Part shown: piece after piece, positions 25,760 through 35,683 of the stretch
Position numbering within the stretch: the first letter of the stretch is position 1
Layout of the letters: each line of letters begins with the position of its first letter
DNA from: Bradyrhizobium sp. AZCC 1721
Lineage (GTDB): Bacteria > Pseudomonadota > Alphaproteobacteria > Rhizobiales > Xanthobacteraceae
NCBI RefSeq assembly: GCF_036924715.1
Contig: NZ_JAZHSB010000001.1
Location: 4,207,001 to 4,271,000 of the forward strand
Reading direction: 5' to 3'
DNA length: 64,000 nt
Notes under the pieces: generated by a model
What the model was told of the DNA's origin: nothing
The model's input: only the letters and a program-made list of their open reading frames with translations
The model's database searches: none
Made by a program: the position numbers and the translations under genes

Positions 25760-26086
25760 TGAATTTGCCTCAGTTTTTTGTTCGTTCCACCCCCGCGCCG
25801 TCACCGCGGGTAGCGGCGGACGCATAAAAAGGAGGCCTTCCCTGCCCAGAAGGGCGGCCTCAAATCGGGCGGGACCATGCCAAAATCGCCCCTCCGGCGC
25901 AATGTCACGAAGGGCGAAAACCGTCGATTTTTGAAAGGTGTCACCCGGAATACGTCCAGCCAACTGGCGCCCGGGGGCATCGGGTATTCGGCCCGGCCAA
26001 AATACAAGAGCCCGCTCAACCCCGGGAGGGATCGAGCGGGCTCACGAGCCATTCCAGTACATCCGTGAAACGACCGTTTCGAGGCC
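25760..26086. other. Intergenic region with two hairpins between hppA and the cold-shock gene
   Basis: GAGGCC (25832-25837) and GGCCTC (25856-25861) can pair in the hppA leader. GAGCCCGCTC (26008-26017) pairs exactly with GAGCGGGCTC (26034-26043); read on the minus strand it is followed by TTGTATTTT and probably terminates the cold-shock gene. No gene is seen. Confidence 0.55.
26008..26043 (-). terminator. Terminator of the cold-shock gene
   Basis: A perfect 10-bp stem (26008-26017 with 26034-26043) lies 44 bases downstream of the cold-shock stop codon on the minus strand and is followed by a T-rich run. Confidence 0.7.
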
Positions 26087-26296
26087 TTAGACCAGCGACA
26101 GGTTTTCCGCGCTTACCTTGCCCCGCATCTTGTCAGTCTTGAGTTCGAACTGAACCTTCTGACCTTCGGCCAGCCCGCCAAGGCCGGCGCGCTCGACGGC
26201 GGAGATGTGCACGAACACATCCTTGCTGCCATCGCTCGGCTCAATGAAACCGAAACCCTTTTGACCGTTGAACCACTTCACTGTTCCCGTAGCCAT
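26087..26296 (-). CDS. Cold-shock domain protein (CspA family)
   Basis: The 69-residue protein is a single OB-fold cold-shock domain with RNP1 (KGFGFIEP) and RNP2 (DVFVHIS) and the usual opening MATGTVKWFNGQ. It binds single-stranded RNA and DNA as a chaperone. The ATG at 26296 with GAGAAG upstream is the standard start. The upstream gap to about 26502 is gene-free and AT-richer than its surroundings, as in the long leaders of csp genes, though no specific fold can be assigned by eye. Confidence 0.95.
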   Translation of the reverse strand: MATGTVKWFNGQKGFGFIEPSDGSKDVFVHISAVERAGLGGLAEGQKVQFELKTDKMRGKVSAENLSLV

Positions 26297-26502
26297 TTTC
26301 TCTTCTCCAAAGCACATAGGCTTTTCATTCCGCGCGGCGATCGCACGGATTCAAATCCAATCTCGACGATGTCTCTGGAAAGAAGCCCCGTGGGGCGCGT
26401 TCAAAAAGGCACGGCGGTAATCGAATGCGCTACAACCTATAGGTTTTCAGCGAAATTGCAATGGCTGGCACGAAATAAAGCCGACGGCATTATACGCCGC
26501 CT

Positions 26503-27495
26503 TCAAAAATGGCTGTAGGACAGCCGTTCCAGCGCGATTTCCTTGCCCTCTTTGTCGACGAACTTTGGAACTGAACTCCCCGCGACGATCGTTCCGATGG
26601 AACTAAGCGCAACCCCTGCGCGCTCCGCGGCAGCTTCGAAGGCTTCAACACGCTCTTCCGGAATCGTGCAGAGGATTTCGTAATCGTCGCCACCGGCGAT
26701 CAATGTCTCCAGTCCGACAATGCCGCGCGACACCAAACCCCGCGCCGCGTCGGACAGCGGCACCTGCTCCAGATCGACCACGGCGGACACGCCGGACACG
26801 CCGCAGAGCTTTGTCAGATCGCCTGCCAACCCATCCGAGACATCCATCGAAGCACTGGCGTATTCGCGAACGATTTCGGCCATTGCCACGCGCGGCTGCG
26901 GGACGCGATAGCGCCCGACCAGCATCGCCCGCGCGGCCGTATCGGCGGCGGCATGCACCTTCCCCCCGCGGAGGATAGCCAGCCCCAGCCCGGCGTCTCC
27001 GATCGTGCCCGTGACCATCACGCGCTCGCCGGGTTTGGCGCCGCTGCGATGGACCATTCCGCCCGGCGGCACGTGGCCGAATGCAGTCACCGAAACCATC
27101 AGCGGCCCCGGCGTCGACACCGTATCGCCGCCGAGCAGCGGACATACGAACTGCCTGATGTCCTCGCCCAGCGCCGCCGCGAACGGTTTTAGCCAGGCCT
27201 CATCCGCGGTGCGGAGCGCCAACGTCAGCACAAACCCGGCCGGCGTTGCGCCCTTCGCGGCGAGATCGCTGAGGTTCACCCGCAGCGCCTTGCGTGCGAC
27301 CGCATCGGGCGGATCATCGGGCAGGAAATGCACGCCCTCGACGAGCGCATCCGTCGTCACCACGAGGTCATCGCCGGACGGCTTCAGCGCCGCAGCGTCG
27401 TCGTCGAGACCGAAGGCACCGGGATCAGTCGCAAGCGGCCGGAAATAGCGCGCGATCAGCCAGTCTTCGCCGGACACTGGTTTGCCGCTAGCCAC
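26503..27495 (-). CDS. thiL: Thiamine-monophosphate kinase
   Basis: The 330-residue enzyme phosphorylates thiamine phosphate to thiamine diphosphate. Features are SGEDWLIARYFRPLATDPG, LDDDAAAL, TTDALVEGVHFLPDDPPDAV, LLGGDTVSTPGPLMVSVTAFG, SMDVSDGLAGDLTKL and LIAGGDDYEILCTIP (read separately); the aspartates bind Mg-ATP. The start is probably the GTG at 27495, giving VASGKPVSGEDW, because it overlaps the nusB stop by 8 bases; the frame is open further upstream inside nusB. It is the last gene of the riboflavin-nusB operon. Confidence 0.92.
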   Translation of the reverse strand: MASGKPVSGEDWLIARYFRPLATDPGAFGLDDDAAALKPSGDDLVVTTDALVEGVHFLPDDPPDAVARKALRVNLSDLAAKGATPAGFVLTLALRTADEAWLKPFAAALGEDIRQFVCPLLGGDTVSTPGPLMVSVTAFGHVPPGGMVHRSGAKPGERVMVTGTIGDAGLGLAILRGGKVHAAADTAARAMLVGRYRVPQPRVAMAEIVREYASASMDVSDGLAGDLTKLCGVSGVSAVVDLEQVPLSDAARGLVSRGIVGLETLIAGGDDYEILCTIPEERVEAFEAAAERAGVALSSIGTIVAGSSVPKFVDKEGKEIALERLSYSHF

Positions 27496-27979
27496 GCGTG
27501 AACTCGTCGGCGCGGAACTGGCGCGCGATCTGGTCGAGCACGGCATTGACCATGCCGGTCTCGTCCCTTTCGACAAAGGCATGCGCGACGTCGACATATT
27601 CGGATACGACCACGCGGCCCGGCACGTCCTTGCGATGCTCGAGCTCGTAGGAGCCGGCCCGCAGCACCGCGCGCAAAATCGCGTCGATCCGCTTCAAGGG
27701 CCAGCCCTTCTGCAGCGCGTCGTCGATCAGAGGATCGAGCCTCGCCTGGTCGCGGACCACGCCCGATACGACGTCGCGGAAGAATGCGGCTTCCGCCGGC
27801 AGGTATTTCTCGCCCTCGACCTCGTTGCCGAGCCAGTGGCTTTCAAACTCGGCGAAAATGTCGTTGATCCCGGCCCCCGCGATGTCCATCTGGTACAGCG
27901 CCTGCACGGCGGCGAGCCGCGCCGCGCCACGGCGGTTGGCTTTCTTGTCGGGAGTTTTGGCGGGCTTCTTCTCTGCCAT
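27488..27979 (-). CDS. nusB: Transcription antitermination factor NusB
   Basis: The 163-residue RNA-binding protein works with NusE in rRNA antitermination. It shows RRGAARLAAVQALYQMDIAG, FFRDVVSGVVRDQARLDPLI (in part), KGWPLKRIDAILRAVLRAG and YVDVAHAFVERDETGMVNAVLD (in parts). A Lys-rich N-terminal leader (KKPAKTPDKKANR) precedes the domain, as in many rhizobia. It sits between ribH and thiL, a conserved alphaproteobacterial order. Confidence 0.95.
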   Translation of the reverse strand: MAEKKPAKTPDKKANRRGAARLAAVQALYQMDIAGAGINDIFAEFESHWLGNEVEGEKYLPAEAAFFRDVVSGVVRDQARLDPLIDDALQKGWPLKRIDAILRAVLRAGSYELEHRKDVPGRVVVSEYVDVAHAFVERDETGMVNAVLDQIARQFRADEFTRG

Positions 27980-27982
27980 CGC

Positions 27983-28474
27983 CTAAGCCTTTGCCAGCCG
28001 GCGTTTGATCCGCAGCATCGCCAGCGCCGCGCGCGCGGCGTCGCCGCCCTTGTTCAACTCGCTGGCGCGCGCCCTCGCCCAGGCCTGCGCCTCGGTATTG
28101 ACGGTAATGATGCCGTTGCCGAGCGGCACCTTTCGCGCGACCGCAAGGTCCATCAGGGCGCGGGAGGATTCGATCGAGACGATCTCGAAATGGATGGTGT
28201 CGCCGCGCACCACACAGCCGAGCGCAATCGCCGCATCATACGGCTTGCCGTTCCGGTCGGCGGCATCGAGCGCGATGGCGATGGCAGCCGGAATCTCCAG
28301 CGCGCCGGGCACGGTGATGACGTCGTGCGTCACGCCGGCGGCCTTCAGTTCGGCGACGGCGCCTTCCAGCAGCGCGTCCTGGATGTCGTCATAAAACCGC
28401 GCCTCCACGATGAGCGCGCGCGCGCCTGTGATGTCGGTCTGGTCTTTCAGCGGTGCGCGCCGTGCGTCTGCCAT
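27983..28474 (-). CDS. ribH: 6,7-dimethyl-8-ribityllumazine synthase
   Basis: The 163-residue enzyme makes lumazine, the direct precursor of riboflavin. Motifs are LIVEARFYDDIQDALLEGA, VITVPGALEIPAAI, IALGCVVRGDTIHFEIV and LGNGIITVNTEAQAWARA. The ATG at 28474 gives MADARRAPLK. It is 3 bases from nusB and clearly in the same operon. A palindromic interspersed repeat separates it from ribE upstream. Confidence 0.95.
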   Translation of the reverse strand: MADARRAPLKDQTDITGARALIVEARFYDDIQDALLEGAVAELKAAGVTHDVITVPGALEIPAAIAIALDAADRNGKPYDAAIALGCVVRGDTIHFEIVSIESSRALMDLAVARKVPLGNGIITVNTEAQAWARARASELNKGGDAARAALAMLRIKRRLAKA

Positions 28475-28498
28475 CAACTATCTTCCGTCTTGCTAGGT

Positions 28499-28606
28499 CC
28501 TCATCCTGAGGAGCGGCCTCTTGGCCGCGTCTCGAAGGATGGGGTTACTTCCGGGCCTCATGGTTCGAGACGGCGCGGGTGCGCCTCCTCACCATGAGGG
28601 GTTGGG
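28499..28606. repeat. Interspersed palindromic repeat (CCTCATCCTGAGGAG type)
   Basis: CCTCATCCTGAGGAGCGG, GTCTCGAAGGATG, CATGGTTCGAGACGG and CCTCCTCACCATGAGG form nested inverted blocks. This is a repeat family I recognise as common between genes in Bradyrhizobium and relatives. It lies inside the rib operon, between ribE and ribH. Confidence 0.75.
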
Positions 28607-28636
28607 CCGGCGTTTTAAGCGCCGTATGTTACCCTG

Positions 28637-29245
28637 TCACTTCATTTCCGACAGCCGCGCCGCGTAGCGGGCCATCAGGTCGACCTCGATATTGACCTCG
28701 CTGCCTGCTGCCCAGCCGCCAAGCGTGGTGACGCTGAGCGTGTGCGGGATAATCAACACCGAAAATGTGACATCCTCGACCGTATTCACGGTCAGGGACA
28801 CGCCATCCAGCGTCACCGAACCTTTGGCGGCGATGAAACGCGCCAGCTCTCGCGTCGTGCGCAGTTCGAACCGGGCCATATCGGGCAGATCGTCGCGCCC
28901 GGCGATGGTGGCCACGCCGTCGGCATGGCCTGCAACGATATGACCACCGAGTTCGTCGCCGATCTTCAGCGCACGCTCGAGATTGAGCTTTGTTCCCTTG
29001 GCCCAATGCTTGGCCGTGGTCATGCCGAGCGTTTCCGCGGCGGCATCGACGTCGAACCAGGTCTTGCCGCCTTCGACGCCGGAAGCGACTACCGTCAGGC
29101 AGACGCCGTTGCAGGCAATCGAGGCCCCGTCGGCGATGGTCGTCTGGTCGTAGCGGCAGGCGATCCGCATGCGATGCAACTGCCCCTGCGCCGTTGGCGT
29201 GAGGGCGACGATTTCGCCGATGTCGGTGACAATTCCGGTAAACAT
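28637..29245 (-). CDS. ribE: Riboflavin synthase alpha chain
   Basis: The 202-residue enzyme dismutates two lumazines to riboflavin. It has the two lumazine-binding repeats: MFTGIVTDIGEIVALTP with GASIACNGVCLTVVA and the second half GGHIVAGHADGVATIAG with GSVTLDGVSLTVNTVED. The N-terminal MFTGIV is the canonical start. It follows ribD with a 15-base gap and precedes ribH, separated by a repeat element. Confidence 0.95.
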   Translation of the reverse strand: MFTGIVTDIGEIVALTPTAQGQLHRMRIACRYDQTTIADGASIACNGVCLTVVASGVEGGKTWFDVDAAAETLGMTTAKHWAKGTKLNLERALKIGDELGGHIVAGHADGVATIAGRDDLPDMARFELRTTRELARFIAAKGSVTLDGVSLTVNTVEDVTFSVLIIPHTLSVTTLGGWAAGSEVNIEVDLMARYAARLSEMK

Positions 29246-29260
29246 TTTTCCACCACGAAT

Positions 29261-30415
29261 TTAGGCAGTGCGCTCGTAAATCGTAAGCGTGTCGTTATCC
29301 AGTATTTCGCTAGCACGTGCCTTGAACGCGGGCGACCCGGTGATTGCCGACAGCGGCAATGCGTCCAGCGCGGGAATGCCGTCAGCGCCGACTTTATCAG
29401 GACCGCGCAACAGCCAGATTTCATCGACCAAGCCGCTCGCGACGAAGGATGACGCCACCCGCGATCCGCCCTCGACCATCAGTCTTGTGATGCCCTTGTC
29501 GGACAGCGCGTGCAGCACCGCCGATAGATCCAGCCACGGCGGCTGCGCGGTAGCCGCAACGCGTATCACCGGCGCGCCTGCCGCACCGAGTTTCACGGCG
29601 GCCGGCGCCTCAGCAAAATCTGAGGTCATCACCCAGAGCGGCGTCTGCCGCGCGGATTGAACCAGCTTACTTGTGCCGGGAATGCGCAGCGCGCGATCCA
29701 GCACCACCCGTACCGGCGACCGTGCTTCCATGCCGGGCAGGCGGCAGGTCAGCAGCGGATCGTCCGCCAACACAGTGCCGATGCCAACCAGGATGGCGTC
29801 GCATTGCGCGCGCAAGAGATGTACCCGCGTTCTCGCAGCCTCGCCCGTAATCGCAACGGGCTTGTAGCCGGCGGCAGCGATCTTGTCGTCGGCGGAGACG
29901 GCGAGTTTCAGGATCACATGCGGGCGTTTGTCGCGGACGCGGCGGAAATGCCCGGCGTGATCGCGCGCGGCTTCCTGAGCACCGAGCCCGACATCGACTG
30001 ATATTCCGGCCGCGCGGAGTTTTGCATGTCCCTGCCCGGCCACCTCCGGATTGGGATCCTCGATCGCCGACACCACGCGCACAATGCCGGAGGCGATCAC
30101 GGCGTCGACGCAAGGCGGCGACTTGCCGAAATGCGAACAGGGCTCCAGCGTCACATACAGCGTCGCCCCCCGCGCCGCCTCGCCGGCACGCCTCAAGGCT
30201 TCCGGCTCGGCATGCGGTCGCCCGCCCGGTTGCGTCCAGCCGCGCCCGATGATGACGCCATCCTTTACGACGACTGCCCCGACGGCCGGGTTGGACCAAG
30301 TGCGCCCCAGCCCGCGCCGGCCGAGCGACAGCGCAAGCTGCATGAAGCGCTGGTCCGCCGCTTTGGACTCCCTGATCTTCTGCCCGCACTGGTCTTCCAG
30401 GATGCGGAAGATCAT
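29261..30415 (-). CDS. ribD: Bifunctional diaminohydroxyphosphoribosylaminopyrimidine deaminase/reductase
   Basis: The 384-residue enzyme carries two riboflavin steps. The N-terminal deaminase has the zinc site HAEPEALRRAG and EPCSHFGKSPPC with VGAVVVKDGVIIGRGW. The C-terminal NADPH reductase shows HVILKLAVSADDKIA, HLLRAQCDAILVGIGTVLADD (in part) and LMVEGGSRVASSF. The ATG at 30415 overlaps the nrdR stop by 4 bases; an internal Met at 30343 (MQLALSLG) is an alternative. It is the first riboflavin gene of the cluster. Confidence 0.94.
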   Translation of the reverse strand: MIFRILEDQCGQKIRESKAADQRFMQLALSLGRRGLGRTWSNPAVGAVVVKDGVIIGRGWTQPGGRPHAEPEALRRAGEAARGATLYVTLEPCSHFGKSPPCVDAVIASGIVRVVSAIEDPNPEVAGQGHAKLRAAGISVDVGLGAQEAARDHAGHFRRVRDKRPHVILKLAVSADDKIAAAGYKPVAITGEAARTRVHLLRAQCDAILVGIGTVLADDPLLTCRLPGMEARSPVRVVLDRALRIPGTSKLVQSARQTPLWVMTSDFAEAPAAVKLGAAGAPVIRVAATAQPPWLDLSAVLHALSDKGITRLMVEGGSRVASSFVASGLVDEIWLLRGPDKVGADGIPALDALPLSAITGSPAFKARASEILDNDTLTIYERTA

Positions 30416-30894
30416 TTGCGCAACGTGGCGATCCGCGCTTCGTCCTCGCCTGAGAGCTCGCCGAGCACGGTCTCAAAATCCTTGGCCTCGCGGAAATTGC
30501 GATAGACGGAGGCGAAGCGCACATAGGCAACGTCGTCGAGCTGGCGCAGATGCTCCATCACGATCTCGCCGATCGCCTCCGAGGAGACCTCCGCCTCGCC
30601 GCCGCTCTCGAGTTCGCGCACGATCGCCGAAACCATCTTCTCGACCCGCTCAGGATCAACCGGCCGCTTGCGCAGACTGATCTGCAGCGAGCGGACCAGC
30701 TTGTCGCGGTCGAACGGCACCCGGCGCCCGTTGCGCTTGATGACCGTCAGTTCGCGCAACTGCACCCGCTCGAAGGTGGTGAAGCGGAAGTTGCAGGCGA
30801 TGCATACCCGCCGCCGCCGGATCACGGCCGAGTCCTCGGTCGGACGCGAATCCTTCACCTGCGTATCGAGACTGTTGCAGCTAGGACAACGCAT
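30412..30894 (-). CDS. nrdR: Transcriptional repressor NrdR
   Basis: The 160-residue regulator senses dATP/ATP and represses ribonucleotide reductase genes. The N-terminal zinc ribbon is MRCPSCNSLDTQVKDSRP with CIACNFRFTTFERV (four Cys), followed by the ATP-cone: VIKRNGRRVPFDRDKLVRSL and later VAYVRFASVYRNFREAKDF. It lies between glyA and ribD and overlaps ribD by 4 bases, the standard order in this group. Confidence 0.95.
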   Translation of the reverse strand: MRCPSCNSLDTQVKDSRPTEDSAVIRRRRVCIACNFRFTTFERVQLRELTVIKRNGRRVPFDRDKLVRSLQISLRKRPVDPERVEKMVSAIVRELESGGEAEVSSEAIGEIVMEHLRQLDDVAYVRFASVYRNFREAKDFETVLGELSGEDEARIATLRK

Positions 30895-30921
30895 CCAACG
30901 GGACCTTCGACTTGCTAGACC

Positions 30922-32232
<1,311 letters not shown>

Positions 32233-32394
32233 TGGGCGAAATATCTCCACCGCCGCAGGCCCTTAGGGGCGAAGCGGGCGGGTCTGGTGTGGCGGTCGAA
32301 AGAAGCGCCTGGGAGATACCACATCGGCCGGAATTGGCCAAGCACTTGCGGTACAGGGCTGGTATTTATGCAAGATATGGTGGGAATGAAGCCC

Positions 32395-32530
32395 CATCTG
32401 TCGTCGCCCCGGCCTTGAGCCGGGGCCCATAACCACCGGCGGTACCTGGAACAATAGGTGTCTGCCAGGGTGTCCCTTCCCGGGGCCCCGGCGTATGGGT
32501 CCCTGCGGTTCGCAGGGACGACATCGGGGC
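32395..32530. repeat. Interspersed repeat (GCCCCGGCCTTGAGCCGGGGC type)
   Basis: CCCCGGCCTTGAGCCGGGGCCC followed by CATAACCACCGG, a spacer with GTCTGCCAGGGTG, then GGCGTATGGGTCCCTGCGG and a TTCGCAGGGACGAC hairpin. It fits a known Bradyrhizobium intergenic repeat and fills the gap between glyA and the GST gene. Confidence 0.6.
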
Positions 32531-32532
32531 TA

Positions 32533-33168
32533 CTACGTAAACCGGTATGGCCCGCCCTTGGCGACCGAGCGCTGGAACGCCGGACGGGCGTGCATGCGCT
32601 CCAGCCAGGCGGCCAGGTTCCGATATGGCCCGAGCTTGTCGAACACTTTTGCCAGCTCGCCGACAAAACTCATCTGGATGTCGGCGCCGGTCAGCGACGC
32701 CCCGACGAAGAACTCTCGCCCGTTCAGCGCGCGGTCGACATAGCCGAGGTGGTTCGCCAGTTCGCCGTCGATGCGCGGATGCAGCGGCGCACCGGCCTCC
32801 TTCAGCCGGCCGACATAGAGGTTCAGCATCAACGGCAACATCGCCGAGCCTTCGGAATAGTGCAGCCACTCGTTGTAGGCCTCGTAGTCCGCGCTACCGG
32901 GCGCCGGCATCATCGCGGGCTTGTCTTTTCCCTGGCCGTAGCGGCGGATGATGTAATCGACAATGGCGCCGGATTCGGCGATGGTCATCTCGCCGTCAGT
33001 GATGACGGGCGATTTGCCGAGCGGATGAACCTCTTTCAACTCCGGCGGCGCCAGCCGCGTCTCGGCGTTACGCTGATAACCCTTCAGCTCATAGGGCGTG
33101 TCGAGCTCCTCCAGCAGCCACAAAATTCGCTGCGAGCGGGAGTCGTTGAGATGATGGACGGTGAGCAT
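32533..33168 (-). CDS. Glutathione S-transferase
   Basis: The 211-residue protein has the thioredoxin-like N-terminal domain (LTVHHLNDSRSQRILWLLEE, LKEVHPLGKSPVITDGE, IAESGAIVDYI) and the helical C-terminal domain (YEAYNEWLHYSEGSAMLPLM, SLTGADIQMSFVGEL). Ser/Asn in LNDSRSQRI may activate glutathione. The substrate is not predictable. The ATG at 33168 follows GAGGA and begins the first strand directly. It stands alone between glyA and an IS110 element. Confidence 0.9.
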   Translation of the reverse strand: MLTVHHLNDSRSQRILWLLEELDTPYELKGYQRNAETRLAPPELKEVHPLGKSPVITDGEMTIAESGAIVDYIIRRYGQGKDKPAMMPAPGSADYEAYNEWLHYSEGSAMLPLMLNLYVGRLKEAGAPLHPRIDGELANHLGYVDRALNGREFFVGASLTGADIQMSFVGELAKVFDKLGPYRNLAAWLERMHARPAFQRSVAKGGPYRFT

Positions 33169-33202
33169 GGGGCTTCCTCTTGTTAGAGCGTGGCGGTTCA
33201 CT

Positions 33203-33275
33203 TGAGGCCGTCATTGCGAGCGAAGCGACGCAACTCTCGATCGTCATCCCCGCGAAGGCGGGGATCTACCGTGAT
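33203..33275. repeat. Interspersed repeat fragments left of the IS110 element
   Basis: GTCATTGCGAGCGAAGCGAC and TCGTCATCCCCGCGAAGGCG with GGGATCTACC are the left ends of two common rhizobial repeat types. The second could be the separated end of the repeat that continues at 34547-34640 on the other side of the IS110 gene. Confidence 0.55.
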
Positions 33276-33321
33276 GTTCGTCAAGAGGTCGATCATGGGC
33301 GAGAGTGCGGCATCGTGCTCG

Positions 33322-34545
33322 CCGGTCAAGGCGACCGCTGCGCGGCGGCGATGCCGGCCTTGACCGGCTGCGCTCGCTGCCGCGTTGGCTTGCCATGATC
33401 GAAGGCTCATGCCGCAGGCCTGGCTGCGTGTCTCCAATCTGATCGGTCACGGATCATGGCGTTGAGCGTCACCAGCATTTTGCGCATGACGGCGGTGAGC
33501 GCGACCTTGCCCAGGCGATGATTGTCATCGACCAGATGTCGGTAGAAGGCCTTCATGACCGGATTGTGCTGGATCGCGCTGCGGGCGCCGTTGAAGAGCA
33601 CTTTGCGCACGCTGGAGCGGCCATGACCAATGGACGCATGCCCGTGCTGCTTGCCGCTGTCGCGCGTGTGCGGGGCAAGGCCGCAAAGGGCCGCGATTTT
33701 CTTGCCTGACAGATGTCCGAGTTCCGGCAGGTCCGCGATCAATGTTTCCGCGATGGCGGGGCCGACACCGCAGAAGGTTTGCAGCCGCCGGCTGGTCTCG
33801 GCATGCGCGGAGCTTGCGATGCGTTCGGCGATGGCCTTGTCGACCGTAGCGAGTGAACGCTCAAGGGCGGCAATGACCGCCCGCAGGCTCTTGCGCACAA
33901 TGGCGCTGTCTGCCACGTCGCAGCGGCAGGTCTCGGCATGCAGCAGAGCCTGTAACTGCCGGCGCCGCGATGCGAGTTCACGTAAGACCTCATCGGCCTC
34001 TGGAACCGACTCGATGTCGCGGCGAGCGAGCTCCTCGGCGGCAAAGTCGGCCAACAATTTGGCGTCGATGCGGTCCGTCTTGGCCTTGATGCCACGCCGC
34101 CTGCGATAGGCGACGACTTCGTTCGGGTGCACCTGCTTGAAGGCGACCTTCGCGCGGCGGAGACACCGTCGCAGAAGCCGCTCATAGCCGCCCGTCGGCT
34201 CGAACGCGACCAGGCCGATCGAGCCGGCCCCGATCTGCATAAACCAAGCGTCAATCGCTCGCTCACTGTTCGCGATCCGCTTGACCCGACTGTCACCCGC
34301 GATCGCAATGTCGATCCACTCCTTGGCAACGTCCACCCCGATCACCATCTTGTCCATGTGGCTGTTCTCCGACAGAATATGCATCTGGTCGGCACGCCGG
34401 ATTGCAATGCGGGCTCAGGCCCTCTCTACCGTGCGCGTGTCAGACCGTAACGCCGGCGGTCCTAAGATTCCCACGGTCTTGCAGGACCTGACCAGTACTC
34501 GAGGGGCCGCCGGCGCCCCATCCAACAGGATGGCGACGCCATCAT
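33322..34545. mobile_element. IS110-family insertion sequence (approximate limits)
   Basis: The element is defined by its transposase gene (33407-34357). An 11-bp inverted repeat, CCGGTCAAGGC (33322-33332) and GCCTTGACCGG (33357-33367), lies just after the gene. IS110 elements have no clear terminal inverted repeats, so the ends cannot be fixed by eye; the flanks carry parts of interspersed repeats, a favoured target type. Confidence 0.6.
33407..34357 (-). CDS. IS110-family transposase (DEDD recombinase)
   Basis: The 316-residue protein has both IS110 domains. The N-terminal DEDD/RuvC-like part shows VIGVDVAKEWIDIAIAG, FEPTGGYERLLRRCL and KTDRIDAKLLADFA; these carry the acidic residues. The C-terminal Transposase_20 part shows FCGVGPAIAETLIADLPELG and AALCGLAPHTRDSGKQ with the serine nucleophile region GHGRSSVRKVLF. 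The ATG at 34357 follows GGAG; a Met nine codons earlier is possible. The reading frame is intact, so mobility is possible. Confidence 0.93.
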   Translation of the reverse strand: MDKMVIGVDVAKEWIDIAIAGDSRVKRIANSERAIDAWFMQIGAGSIGLVAFEPTGGYERLLRRCLRRAKVAFKQVHPNEVVAYRRRRGIKAKTDRIDAKLLADFAAEELARRDIESVPEADEVLRELASRRRQLQALLHAETCRCDVADSAIVRKSLRAVIAALERSLATVDKAIAERIASSAHAETSRRLQTFCGVGPAIAETLIADLPELGHLSGKKIAALCGLAPHTRDSGKQHGHASIGHGRSSVRKVLFNGARSAIQHNPVMKAFYRHLVDDNHRLGKVALTAVMRKMLVTLNAMIRDRSDWRHAARPAA

Positions 34546-34546
34546 G

Positions 34547-34640
34547 CAATCCAGTACGCTGCGGCCTATCGGTTCAATCATCGCGGTCTCTGGAAACTGG
34601 ATCGTCCGCCTTCGCCTTCGCGGACGATGACAACTGGATA
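34547..34640. repeat. Interspersed repeat, copy related to 41779-41900
   Basis: CCAGTACGCTGCGGCC, TCGGTTCAATCA, GTCTCTGGAAACTGGATC and TTCGCGGACGATGACAAC match, in inverse orientation, the repeat downstream of bpt. This shared structure identifies an interspersed repeat; it adjoins the IS110 element. Confidence 0.7.
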
Positions 34641-34832
34641 TGTGGCGGCGATCTCGCGACGCATGGCGCCCGAGGCGGATAATTTTTGCGGGACCGGCTG
34701 GACACAACATCTAGCTGATTTGCCCCGTCGGGCGGCGCGAGACCTTTGCCGGCCGCTGCCGTGAACCAGATCACATGCCGCCGTTTCGACTGAGCTTATA
34801 ACCGTCCGGGGCTGACAGATGGATTTCCCGAC

Positions 34833-35081
34833 ATGGAAAGCTCACTCCCACCGAAAGAGCGTCAGGCCAATTCGCGACGCTGGCTGATAACGGCCTTCGT
34901 GATCTACGGTACGATGGTCGGCGGTCTTCTGGGATTTTTCGTGATTTTCCCGAATGCCGCCTATGAAACAGAGGCCGAAAACGCACGCACTGCAACGGCA
35001 ACGAAACCGATGCGATACGAAGGCGTGATCGCCAACTGGAACCGCTATCGCACAAAGGACGCGCGGGCGGACGCACGGTAA
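34833..35081 (+). CDS. Small predicted membrane protein
   Basis: The 82-residue product has a hydrophilic start (MESSLPPKERQANSRRW), one strong membrane segment (LITAFVIYGTMVGGLLGFFVIF) split by glycines, and a polar end rich in Ala, Thr and Arg. No family is recognised. The ATG is the first in the frame. It is convergent with the phosphatase-like gene that ends at 35093, only 12 bases away. A real small gene is plausible from the clear membrane helix, but support is modest. Confidence 0.5.
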   Translation: MESSLPPKERQANSRRWLITAFVIYGTMVGGLLGFFVIFPNAAYETEAENARTATATKPMRYEGVIANWNRYRTKDARADAR

Positions 35082-35092
35082 CTCGAATTGGC

Positions 35093-35668
35093 TCAATCGA
35101 GAACCAGGCGGCCGGCGGGCTCAGTGCGTTCGCTTCCGCCTTTGACGACGACGATTTCGCCGCTGGCCGGCGAGACGCCGGTGAGCGCCAGAATGTTCGC
35201 GCCGTGCGTCACAATGAGGAGGTTTCCGCGCGACGTCCATTTGGCGATGCGCGCACGGGCGCCCGCCGTTAGCGTCTCTCGTTGATCGCGCAGCACCACG
35301 ACATTACCGAATGTCGCAACGGTTTCGACCGGCCCCAAGTTCAGCAATTTGGCGGTGTCGATGCATCGGCACCAGGGCGAGCTCAGGATCGTTTCAAACG
35401 CAATCCCTTCCCGCTTGAGCCGCGCACCGATCTTCTCGGCGTCCGCTCGCCCCTTGGCGCTCAAGTTGCGCTGGGTGGCACAATCTTCAACGCGGAAACC
35501 GGGCGGATCGCCGAATCCCCCCGGCGCATCGGTATGCCGCATCAGCGCGACATGCTCCCCGGCGCGCAACGCCTTCCAGGCATTGGCGGCTTCGTCGGCA
35601 GTGGCGATCTCCGCCGAACTGAACAAACCGACGAGGAGTGCGAAGATGGCAAAGCGAATGCAGGACAT
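35093..35668 (-). CDS. Exported histidine-phosphatase-family protein
   Basis: The 191-residue product has a signal peptide (FAIFALLVGLFSSAEIATA) and a histidine-phosphatase core: HVALMRHTDAPGGFGDPP carries the catalytic RH pair (T in place of the usual G), SSPWCRCIDTAKLL matches the second block, and LLIVTHGANILALTG holds the second catalytic His. The substrate is probably a phosphate ester or polyphosphate in the periplasm but is unknown. It starts at an ATG and precedes no obvious partner. Confidence 0.82.
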   Translation of the reverse strand: MSCIRFAIFALLVGLFSSAEIATADEAANAWKALRAGEHVALMRHTDAPGGFGDPPGFRVEDCATQRNLSAKGRADAEKIGARLKREGIAFETILSSPWCRCIDTAKLLNLGPVETVATFGNVVVLRDQRETLTAGARARIAKWTSRGNLLIVTHGANILALTGVSPASGEIVVVKGGSERTEPAGRLVLD

Positions 35669-35683
35669 GGCAAACCGGCCTTG

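Noticed and set aside
32233..32394. Glycine riboswitch upstream of glyA
   Set aside because: The conserved tandem aptamer core could not be found; the region is occupied by ordinary and repeat sequence.
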